The position numbers and the translations under genes are program-made. Positions 34,403 through 45,190 of a stretch of 64,000 nucleotides of DNA are shown in pieces (position 1 is the stretch's first letter; each line of letters begins with the position of its first letter). Below the pieces are notes generated by a model. It did not search any database and had not been told where the DNA came from. It saw only the letters and a program-made list of their open reading frames with translations. The stretch comes from Nymphaea colorata. Its lineage: Eukaryota; Streptophyta; Magnoliopsida; Nymphaeales; Nymphaeaceae. Location: positions 6,081,001-6,145,000 of the forward strand of contig NC_045148.1 in the NCBI RefSeq assembly GCF_008831285.2, read 5' to 3'.

Positions 34403-34602
34403 GAGGTCATTTGATGGCCACAGGACACGCAGAACAGGACACGCGTGTCATGTTTAGCAGATTTTTACATCAAACGTTGGACACCGGACAGACTGGACAG
34501 GACGGACGACTGAAAGAGGGTATAAATGATTTTTTTGTCCCTATCCGTTCCGAGCTAACCCTCGGAACAGACAAGACAGAAATTCGTCTGCCCCCGACGA
34601 CC

Positions 34603-34760
34603 CCGAGCCCTCGGCCTCTGCCCCCATCTCCTTCTCCCTGAGCCCTCGACCTCTGTCCCCATCTCCTTCTCCCCGAGCCATCGACCTCTGCCCCCATCTC
34701 CTTCTCCTCCACCTCTGCCCCCATCTTCCCTGCCTTTCTCCTCTTCTCCGCCCCCGACCT
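34603..34760 (+). repeat. Pyrimidine-rich minisatellite in the Harbinger 5' region
   Basis: Three to four imperfect copies of a unit of about 35-40 bp, built from CCCCATCTCCTTCTCC and GAGCC(C/A)TCG(A/G)CCTCTG. It produces spurious Pro/Ser frames on the plus strand and Glu/Gly-rich frames on the minus strand. Confidence 0.7.
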
Positions 34761-37700
34761 TACTTTCTCCTCCATCTCTGCCCTCGTCTAAGCCCCCAAG
34801 CTGCCCTATTCCTGTTTCTCTCATTCTGTTTCTCTCATTTTCCTCTGCCGCCCGAGCTGCCCTAGCCCTCACCCTATAGCCCCTTCTTGTCTGCCCTTCA
34901 CGCTTCTTCACCCTCCTTCAACCTCTCACCTCCTTCAAACGTGCAGTGGATTGAAGCTTCCCCTCGCCCTGCCAATCAAGCAATCTGCACCCTCTCAGCC
35001 CAGCAGCCCAGCAGCTCCTCAACTTCCTCTTCTCCTCTCCTTAGCAGGAACGATAGCTCTCCGTAGCAGTGACTCTTCCCCACCTCTGTCGAGGTTAGGC
35101 GCAGGCTGCTTCTCTCTTTCTTTCTCTCTGTTGTTTTCCTTTTTCCTGATTGCAGGCTTATTTCTTGCCCTTTTTCTATTGCCGGTTATCATTTGCAGGC
35201 CATCAGCAGACCAGCCAGCCATAGCTTCCGTTGCAGTCCAGCAGCAGCTTCTCGTCGAGGTAAGGGCGTCCTCTTTTTTACAACAAAAATAAATCTATAA
35301 CAGACAGAGTTTCTTGACTATTGAGATTTTTTTTGTTCGGTTGGTTCACATTGATATACATTTATTGTTAAATTTGTTAGTTGGAACTTGTTTGCCTTCA
35401 ATGAAATGATATAAATTGACCTACTGATATGAATTGATATGGTGTTGTGCTGTTCTTATGATAAATATATTTCATTCTGTCTGTCTTGTTTGAATTGGTT
35501 CTTGTACATAGCAATTATCTGCTTAAACAGGTTAGGGGCTAATAACTGTTTGAGCCTGGCGAAGGATGATATTTCATTCTCCTAATCCGTTCAAAGAGCC
35601 TGGTAAAGGAGACATGTAACAAGCAGTTCCTTTGGATGTGGCTAATCTACATGAGTAAGGCCAAAGAAAACTCTCATTGAAGTGAAGAGGGCAGAACAAT
35701 GAGCAGAAAAAAAAAACCATAACAGCTTCTATATGAATTTTCTAGACTGCCCTTGGCAGTGAACAAATCATTATTGTTATTTACGACAAAACTAAAATAT
35801 TTATATGGTCCTTTCTAGGCATAGTAAGAACTGCTTAAGAGGATCACTTTAAGTAAAAAAATAAACCAATCTAAACAGTTCTTAATTAAGTTTATGGTTT
35901 AAAGCACTGAGGGGATTTTCTTCATATTAACTATCAAGAAAGAATTGAAACAGGGAATGGCAAATCTGTGCCTTTAAATAGGGATGTCAACGGCTTGGAT
36001 ACACTCTTTACTGAATTGGATTTGATCAGACCTTATTTAATTAGATTTTGATTCAGACTGCTTTTTCACACAAATGGTCCGTTTTTGGTGTTCAATTGTA
36101 AGCCTCATGAAGTTCATTATACAGTAAAATCTACTACTGGTTGGAAGTTATAAACAATGGATTCCACAGGACTTTGGAAATCAGATCACCAGCTTGGTTC
36201 TGAGATATGATGCTCCTGTCAAGTTCTGTTGTGCATATAATTAGGTCCTCTCCTTGTAAAAAATGTAAGTGAATTTTCTGAACTTTTTTTCTTGACTACG
36301 CCACCATTTTTTAATAAGGTCCATTAATCTTTGCCAATATTTTGTTTATATTAATAAAAGGTAAGGTCCTATGAATAGTGTTTATCACACATCGTTTTCC
36401 ATGATTTGTGCTGGACATTCAGCTCTGTGTTTACAACTTTCATCAACAATAATATTTTGGTTATTTCTGCTTGCATGCCACACAACACCTATCCGTCTAT
36501 AGCATGATGTAGGTTACACATGGGGAGGGATATGTGTGACTCATCTTTTCTGTCCAATTGGATTTGTAAGAGCTGAGGCCAGTTGCTCCCACATCCGTAA
36601 ATCTTACAATAATGATGGATCTATATGACTATTACACCAAAAAGGACAAAAACTCTGACAAATTAATGCTTCTTAAAGGTCATTGAGGCTTGATGCCTTC
36701 AGCTTCGCCAATCAAAGAAACATATGGCATTTCTGTTTTCAGCCATTAGTTCAGCTTAGCACTAAATGTTTCACTAGAAAATCTAGGAATAATTGGAAGT
36801 TGCATACCAATATTTAGATATATGGCTAGAACCTGATGTCCTAGTTTCAATGACTATGGCTTTTTTCCACTCTTTTGATGGGGTTTCTGGGATTTGGAAT
36901 GTAGATCTGAAAACTCAGTTCATCATTCACAGGTCAGTTCCTGGCTCCTGACCTTCCAATATCTAGAAGCCACAAATATGTGATCACAGCTCCGAGAGGC
37001 CTTTTGAAAAATCTGCAACTGCATAGTCACATGATTGGTGCAGAGAGGGTGCCATGAATTTATTTGCAGAAATAAGAAGTGAATAAACATAAGATAACCA
37101 GCGTGCAATGTCAAAATTCTCCTGTAATGATAAGCTTCAGAAACCTTAATAAACTTTTTGTCATTTAAGATGATACACATATTTTTTTATTTTATTCTTT
37201 TTGTCTGTAAATTTGCATACCATTGGATGGTGTGTATGTGTACATGTGCATGCATGATAGTGTGAAGCAGTTTAGCAGAAAATTAAAAATCACCAGTCCT
37301 TTCATATTTTCACTTTTTAATAAACCTTACTGGCATAATCTACATGATTTGTTTAATAGAAAGTGAACTTTGAATAATGTGATTACAACAAAGTACCATA
37401 CACTGTCATAGTTGCAATGGCTTTGTGAAGAGGTGAATCAAAGGACATCTCTGTTGTCACTCTTATCATTCACCTCAGCCACAGCTTTGCACCTGATATT
37501 CAACTTCAATCACTTGAAGAAATATTGCAAGATCTCAAAGCACATCCTGTATCTGTTTGTTTAGCATGCCGCAGTTGTCAAGATGCAGGGAAAAATTATC
37601 TTGCTGCTTAGATGAGTAGGTGTTGTGTGAGGTTCCATGTGAATCTTGTGTGGCCCTGACTGATCAGATTTTAGTAATATATGTTAACTTATCTCTCTGG

Positions 37701-38436
37701 CCCCAATTAGAGTTTTTCGTTTTTGCACGTCCCTAGGATTAGATGCAACTAGAGAAGATGAACTTGGTTTATTTTTGTTGGTAATTTATCACGACACCCT
37801 GAAAATTTTTGGGCTTTCTGCTTTCTTGCTTTACTGCTGCTATTTACTTACCTGAGGTGGAAAAGTAAACAATCTACTGCTTATGTGTACTGTATATTTA
37901 TTATGTGTACTGTATCTTATTGTAAATTTTTATATATGACTTTCCATGACCTGTCCCTCCCAAAACAGAAAAAAAGTTTAAAAACCCATTACTAGAGATG
38001 TTGATGGCAGCAAGCATTTCCTGCTTCCACCTGAATGGGCCAACAACAAGGTTCCATCAACATGAGGAAGGGTACATGAAATATTGTTTATGAATTGATG
38101 TGTAGACCATGGCCAACTTATTAGGAAGAGGTCATCATGTTTATGGTTCATTCACATTAAACATCTAATGAGGAAAAAAAACTGCAGACTACATAAAGAT
38201 GATTATATGAAAGTGATAGTAGTGACTTTTTTTTTGCTTGCTTTAGAAAGACATAAATATGACCTTGTTAGTTAAATTAAAAGTACATAAATACCTTTTT
38301 AGATTAGTTGAAAAAAAAAACCATAAAGGAAGGGCCTTGAGAGCACCAGATTTTATTTTTAGGCGTTTTTTTAGATGGTAAATTTTGTTAAACCTTTTAT
38401 CTATGAATGCCTTTGTGGTACACGTTTATCAAATTT

Positions 38437-38485
<49 letters not shown>

Positions 38486-39031
38486 TAGATAGAGAGAGAG
38501 AGAGAGAGAGAGTAATTGGTTGTATGATATCCATCATCACGTTTCCAGCTGTGTGTAATTTAACATATGTAGTTCACACATGCACGTACCATAGAGTAGA
38601 TGAGATTTGCCTATGAAAAGACATTGACAGTAAAAGAAAAAAGAGAGAGAAGCAACATGTATTCTTGGTTACAACTGATATAACATATGTTGAGAGACAG
38701 TAGATCAAAAGAGATTGACAGTAAATTACACATGCACGTACTAGAAAGGGGGGAAAAATGACCTTCTTGCTCCATGAGTTGCTTGTAATTGCTTTGATAA
38801 TGTCCATTTTATCATCACCAAAGTGCACATGTCCTTGATGTGGCTTATCATAGAGTTGAACTATAATGTAAATGGGGACTTCTTGATCGGTCTGTTCATT
38901 GCTTAAACATATTTGTTTATTTGATGTTGCTGATTGTATATTTGCTTATTTGCACAAGCAATCAATTGTTTAAATTTATTTCATGTAACTAAATTGTTTG
39001 ATTTTCTTGTACTTCTATTTGTTAAACTTAG
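34761..39031 (+). other. Non-coding 5' part of the Harbinger element
   Basis: No protein domain was recognised. CT-rich sequence to about 35220, including AGGTAAGGG and GAGGTTAGG sites that could be 5' splice sites, suggests a leader exon followed by a long intron ending at TTAG just before the ORF1 ATG at 39032. It includes a (TA)n microsatellite (38440-38483) followed by (AG)n (38491-38512). Confidence 0.4.
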
Positions 39032-39844
39032 ATGAGTAGCCACCATGACAAACTACAGTGGGATGAAAATCAAGTGCAATTTTTATTTGACATGATGTTA
39101 GAGCAAGCAAAGATTCCAGGAATGTGAACATCAGGTGGACTAAAAGAAACTGCTATGAAGGTGGTTGAACAAAAAATGATAGAAGCATATGGACCAATGT
39201 TTACATTAGAGAAAATTCGAAACAAGTTGAAAAGAGCAAAACCTAACTTACAACTGGCTTACTGCTTCAGGATTTGGGTGGGACCCAGATAAAAAAATTA
39301 TACAAGCGGATGATAATGTGTGGAAAGAATATATACAAAAGTACCCAAATAGAAAAAAATATAAATTGCCAGCTACATGGAAATATTATGAGCACGCAAT
39401 AGAAATTTGAGGTTCTTCTACTGCATTGGGTGACAATAGGAGTGGCGTAGATAGTAGGCCACTAGATGATATACAAATAAATGTGGATGAGCAAGATGAG
39501 AATGATTTTCAGTTACCTACTTCACCAATGGATAGCAATACTCATACTCAGGGAGAAACCTCTAACAGCATGAGGGGAAACAAAAGAGCAAGAACCTCTA
39601 CAACCATGAATGATGATACTTTTGAAACCATTGGTGAGTACATACGGCAACTTTTGGAAACCCAACTTGCAGCTATTTTGCAGAAGAGTGGAGCAATTTT
39701 AAGAGATATGCATGCAAAAGGAGAAATAGATAATCATTTGTTTTTCAGATCAGTTGATTTACTCTCTAATTTTGATAAAGCAAATGCTTTTTTTATGATG
39801 CCACGTGAGTTGCAGATTACTTGGTTGCGCATGCAGATTGGCTA
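39032..39844 (+). pseudogene. Harbinger ORF1: Myb/SANT-like DNA-binding protein, broken
   Basis: ORF1 proteins of PIF/Harbinger elements bind DNA and help the transposase. The ATG at 39032 follows a TTAG acceptor-like site. The N-terminus (WDENQVQFLFDMMLEQ, then FTLEKIRNKLKRAK and TASGFGWDPDKK) matches the Myb/SANT-like (Myb_DNA-bind_3 type) fold, then VWKEYIQKYPN and a TWKYYEHAIEI tail. The C-terminal part (39426-39844) is acidic, then QLLETQLAAILQKSG and LQITWLRMQIG before the stop. Damage: in-frame TGA at 39125, a frameshift at about 39258, and a TGA at 39408. Only these three lesions separate it from an intact ORF of about 270 aa. Confidence 0.8.
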
Positions 39845-40067
39845 AACGGCAGGTCATGTTTGTAGCTAAGTATCATTATGGAGGTTTATGCATTACTTTT
39901 GATATGTGTAATTGTTTGTAATTTTTGATATATAATAATTGTTTGTAATAGTGTATTTTTGATGTTTTTAATTGTTTATAATTTGCGATATATAGTAAAT
40001 TGCTATGAACTCATGCTTGCAATTAAATAGTGTTTATTCTCATGAAATTTATGTATTTATTATCAGG

Positions 40068-41536
40068 ATGGACGAAATATCCACAGTTATCTTTATTCTT
40101 CTTACGTGGTTGATGATGGAACGCTTGAAAGCTCAAAGTAGACCTACTAGAAATTTAGTACATACTAATCGACTAGCAGGAGCCCAATTTGTGCATGATT
40201 GTATGCACGGACACCCAAGAAATTGTTTAGATCTATTGAGGGTAGATCAATGAACATATGCATTATTATGCAATTTGCTAAAAAGTAGGGAGTTATTGTG
40301 TGATGCAAGAGAAATCACAATTGAAGAACAAGTAGCGATATTTCTCGTTACTTTGGGACATGATCAACAAAATCGACGAACCCAATATGATTTTCAGCAC
40401 TCAGGACAAACAATTAGTAAGTACTTCAACTTAGTTTTGAAAGCAATTCTTCGCATTGCACATGAATACGTGGGATGTAGAGATGATACTACACCAGCTC
40501 GAATTAGAGGAGATCCACGTTTCTTTCCATATTTTAAGGTAAACAACTATAATCCATAATAGATATAGTCAACATTTTTATTTATGGTAAAACATTTAGA
40601 ATATTAACACATATTACGTATCAATAGGATTGTTTGGGAGCAATTGATGGTACACACATTCCAGTATATGTTCGAAGAGATGGCCAAAATCGTTGGCGAA
40701 ATAGAAAAGGGTTTTTATCTCAAAATGTTTTAGCAGTGGTGGGATTCGATATGCGGTTTCACTACATACTAGCCAGTTGGGAAGGAAGTGCAACTGATGC
40801 AAGAGTATTGTATAGTGCATTGAAAGATAATCTTCATCCATTAGAAATTTCACATGGTAAGAAAATAAATATTCATGATTTAAATTTACTATCATTAATT
40901 TAATTGTTTGACTGACAAAACACATATTGTTGATTATGAAATAGGTAAATATTATCTTGCTGATGCTGGATACCAAAATATTGTCGGATTATTAACTCCA
41001 TATAGAAGATTCGGTACCATCTATCAGAGTTTAATGTGTCTGGATCTAGGCAAATTGAGACAAAAGAAAAATTGTACAACTATAGACATTCATCTTTGCG
41101 CACTACTGTGGAGAGAGTATTTGGTTTGCTTAAGGCAAGGTTTCTGATTTTGAAGAATCATGTGTCATATCCAATATCCACTCAAGTTAAAATTGTACAA
41201 GCAACATGTGTTCTTCATAATTTTATAATCAACCACAATCCAAATGCTGAACAATTTCCTTCTGATGATATAAATGATAGTGAAGTAAGTGAAATTATAA
41301 ATGATGATGAAAATACTGAAAAAACGCAAATACGTGGTAGCAACAATGAACTTCGTGAGCAGATTACTTCAACAATGTGGAATGATTATGTTTCAAGTAA
41401 GATATTGATTGTATAACATTCTCATTATATTATATGTTATTGTTTTAATTATACTTGATTATTTTAATACTTTATGGTGATAACCTAATTATTTGTTTGT
41501 CTTTTTAATTTCTGAAATGCAGGAACTAGACGGTGA
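40068..41536 (+). pseudogene. Harbinger transposase (DDE superfamily endonuclease), lightly broken
   Basis: The exon model is 40068-40538, 40628-40856, 40945-41396 and 41523-41536, with GT-AG junctions and compatible phase. The N-terminal helical part leads to GQTISKYFNLVLKAI. The catalytic core follows: GAIDGTHIPVYV (first Asp at 40646), ADAGYQNIVGLLTPYR (second Asp) and SSLRTTVERVFGLLKARF (Glu). The end reads TMWNDYVS. Damage: one in-frame TGA at 40251 and one frameshift at about 41012, just after TPYR. The catalytic triad itself is intact. Plant ALP1-type proteins derive from this family, but the terminal inverted repeats and an adjacent ORF1 argue for a transposon rather than a domesticated gene. 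Confidence 0.85.
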
Positions 41537-42359
41537 TGCATCTTCTCAAGTATTGCATGACTTCGATGGGAAGAGTAGTGTGCATGACAGAAGACAAGTT
41601 ATTTAGCAAGATGTCATAGTTGTATTTTGCTTTTACAGTCGATGTAATAATCCATGCTTCATTTTATGTTCAATTGAAAGCTTTTCTTGCTTGAACTGTA
41701 AAGATATTTGAAGAGATGTCATGTTGTGGCTAAGAGACCCACTAGATCTCTTCTTTCCATCACATTCTTCTTGTGAAAGTGTCAACTGTTCTTCCAGTTT
41801 TTCATAAAAGCTTTGTCACAACTGTGGTTGTGACATTCTGAACTGGTTCCTGTATATTTGATTAAACGTATGCTTTTACTCTTTACAAGAAGAGTTCATT
41901 TGAAATGAAGGGTGCACGCTCTTACATTATTTGAACATGTTCCTTCCAATGTGATGTGAATGCTTCTCCCTTTGTTCACTGGCGTTTTGTATTGCTTCAT
42001 GATAAAAGTCTTATACGTTTTTTGTTTTTTCTTATTTATTGTTGATGAAGTTGTACTTGTAAATAAAATATTCTATGGAAATAGATACAAGAGATATTGA
42101 AATTGAAGGTTTCTTTCAGTACAAACGTCAGACAGGATGGACAGAACGGATAGATCAGACAAGACAAAAACAAACGTGGACAAAACAGACAGAACAGACA
42201 CACACGAAACAAACGCCGGACAAGAAGGACATAGTGTTCTGTTCCTAAAATCATCAAACGGTGGACAAGAAACACCATTGTCCATGAGGACAGGACAGTG
42301 GTGTAATGGACAGGACGTCCTGTCTGTCCTGTCCCAATGGACAGCAATCAAACGACCTC

Positions 42360-45190
42360 TTCGGATTGAATCCCAAAAAGATCTCCCAAAAAGTGGATCG
42401 ATCCCACCAAATGTGGAGCACTTCCTAAGATCTTGGAAGCAAGGGGCGAGCTCTCTTCAAATGATCTCTCTAATGTGCTATATCTCCGCCACGTGGCGAG
42501 GATGAAGGGTGGAGATGGCGAAAGGCTTAAATGAGAATATTCACTTACCTCAAGAGTAGGGCCAACCAAATGACTCCAAATGTGCCGGCGTGGATGAAGG
42601 ATTGCGTTGAGGATTTTCTCCTTTTGCCACTCGAATTCCCAAATGCGCCAACACCAAATGTACGAGATCTTTTGCACGCCCAAATGCGATGTTCTTCAAT
42701 GGCCGGAGTTCCCAAATGTTGGCCAGAAAAAGAGCAGCGGTCGCCGGAATATCAGAATTCTGGCGAACCTAAAACCACTCCGTTTCAAGCCGGAATTTCA
42801 CCAAACTTGGCCAAAATCTTCCTTCTGTTTGAACGATACTTTTGATTTGCTTTTTCCTCTTTTTCCACCGTCCAATTCACAACTTTTCAACTCTTTTCTT
42901 GCTGTTTTCCAGTAATATACTCAGGCCTAAACCGAGACTTAGAACTGAGGTTTTGAAGAGATTTCGCCAATGAAAATGGCTTTCAATCGGCTTGGGAAAA
43001 GTACGAACTCCACGAGGTATCCTTGCGCCTTGTAAGAACGGTTTTCTGAGAGACTTCCATCGTCAATCCCAGCTCAGACTCATGGGTTTTCACCATGGGA
43101 AAGTGTTGATCCTTAAGGCCGAATTCTTCCACAAAACCGTCCAACAAAATCCACAAATCGCCAAGAGAAGTTATGGCACTAACCTTCAACCGATTGATTC
43201 CAATGTCGCTACCCTGGTTCGCCTAGTTGCCTAGCCGAGTAGAGGTCTTCCCGAAGACTGATCTGGCCTCTTTTCCTCCTCCATGGTTCAAGGAAGAATG
43301 CACCCTTGACAGCTGGTTGTTGATGTGGGGAAACTCGTGGCAAGGAGATCCTTCGCGCCGAGCACTTGAAAATCTTCTAGCCGGTTTACCTTGGGCGAGT
43401 GAGATGAGAAGAGAAGAAGAAAAATAAGGCAAGGAGAAAGAATAACCCTCAGTTTTGCGATGGGGATTGGCTGGATTTCAACCTCGGTGGCTGATTTTCC
43501 CCAAATGTGACTCGAGGAAGAAGAGAGGTGCGTGGAAGGGAGAGTGCGCAAGGGAGCAAGAGAGAAACGTGGAGATGAGAGAGAGACGAAAGTGAAAAAT
43601 GAACTTAATTTCCTTCAATTGCATGTGAATCCAAATGTGATCAAAGTACTTATAGTTCTGAAGTAAAACGGATCTAAACACTTGATCCGGATCTGAAAAC
43701 TCAATCAAATCAACCAAAGCAAATGGCGCACTCCAAATCCAAAGCAAAAGTGCACAAAAGCAAACACGAGACCTAAAGTCTCATCCCTAAAACCGGTCCT
43801 CCTCTAACCCGCACGTGCTTGGGCTTGACTCGGACCTAGATTTGCCTAGGCTCGCCCTAGATTGACCCTAAGTGATCGGGTTTTGACCAAGACCTGGGCT
43901 GGACTTGACCTGGACCGGACTAGACCCACCTATGTGGTCTTCAAGAGCCTCACTTAGAGTCGTCGCATTTCCTCCCGCACCTCCCACTGCTTCCACTCCA
44001 AGCTGATCTGTGAACTTAACCTCGGTCTGACCTTGTTGCTCAACGCCTCCCACTCCTCTCTCTTGACCCCGGCTTGGGTCAACTCGGCCCTGTTGGGCCT
44101 TGACTGAATGAAGGGCGGCCTTGCCCCGCCTCCTATGACTGCTCTCGGCCTCGTTAGTGGCTGCTCTAGGCCAAGTTGGCCCGCCTCCTATGACTGCTCT
44201 CGGCCTCGTTAGTGGCTGCTCTATAGTGGCTGCTCTAGGCCAAGTTGAAGGCTGACCCACACAGTCTTTCCACCAGCGACGACCTCCAAACCACCTACGG
44301 TCGTCACTCCCATCATAAGCACTGGATGCAGGGTCCAGGCGCATTCAAATAGCACATTTCACCGCTGGAGACAGGTAAAATCTGTTCCCTAATCTGCATA
44401 AGCTCGCTGCTGTGCATTGCTTCCCTGCCGTTGCCGAACCATCACGTTCGAAGGACCAGTAGCCGAACCGTCACGTTCGACGGACCATAGCTACGCAACC
44501 CACCGTGGATTTCACGTAAAAACGGCCAGGATGGATTCGAGACGTCCTCCCGGTTCCAACGAGCCAGCACATTCAAATCCGAGCTGTGAGCTGGGAGCAA
44601 CGGGCCTGTGAAGCTGAACCTGTCACCGGCGTGCACAGTCCGTGATCCCTGCGAGTGTCGTCCTCTGTTCCGCAACAGCTCCCGTCCAAAACCGCCACCG
44701 TTCTGAGTTCCTCACCGAGTCCTGTAGCAGGAGCATCGGTGCCCGGAAGCAGCTGCAGCCTGCGTTTGATCTCAGTCTGGTAGCCAAATCCTCATCTCTG
44801 CCAAATGTAATCCATGTTTGTTTCTGGACTGTGACCTCTGCTCGTGTGGTTTGTGTTCGTCGAGTTGGGCGAGGAGGAAACTGCACAGTCAACTCTAGCT
44901 GCCGCGGGTCCACAGCTGCGTTCTGTGCGAACCGAACAGAAGATTCTGACTGCAACTGGACGCATTCGGTAGAGGAGCAGGTTACGGTCGGGTACCTGCT
45001 GGAGCCTACGCGCCGCTGGAACTGGAAGGCCAGCCAACAGTGGGCACTTATCTGGTTTGAGACGCCCTGCTGTACCATGACTGCTACCCGGCCATAATTC
45101 CTGCGGCTGAGATCGGACGCAACCCGGGGACAGCCCGGGAGGTAATCCCTAACTCTCTTTCGGACCAGCTAAGGGGAACCCTCAGCCAGT
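42360..45190. repeat. GC-rich repetitive sequence right of the Harbinger element, no gene
   Basis: Overlapping frames on both strands (for example 43868-44344 minus and 44642-45097 plus) lack recognisable motifs. The minus frame has a low-complexity WPRAA repeat caused by a tandem duplication at 44117-44250 (unit about 63 bp, CCCGCCTCCTATGACTGCTC and following). Composition resembles 32336-34402, and the two may be one host repeat split by the Harbinger insertion. Composition falls back to AT-rich at about 45190. Confidence 0.35.

Larger units (their letters stand above)
34403..42359 (+). mobile_element. PIF/Harbinger DNA transposon, 7.96 kb, two ORFs
   Basis: The left end GAGGTCATTTGATGGC and the complemented right end GAGGTCGTTTGATTGC match at 14 of 16 bases. 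The flanking trinucleotides are TTA and TTC, consistent with the 3-bp TWA-type duplication of this superfamily after one change. Both subterminal zones are full of GGACA/GACAG repeats. Inside are two plus-strand genes, a Myb/SANT-like ORF1 (39032-39844) and a DDE transposase (40068-41536), preceded by a 4.6-kb non-coding 5' part. It is the one element here with a nearly complete transposase. Confidence 0.85.

Noticed and set aside
34555-34911. Glu/Gly/Arg-rich minus-strand frames
   Set aside because: Reverse complement of a pyrimidine-rich minisatellite in the Harbinger 5' region.
40068-41536. Domesticated ALP1/HARBI1-like host gene
   Set aside because: TIRs, an adjacent ORF1, an in-frame stop and a frameshift point to a decaying transposon.
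44642-45097. Overlapping 151-aa frames on both strands
   Set aside because: Equal-length open frames on both strands in GC-rich DNA, no domain, no splice or promoter support.
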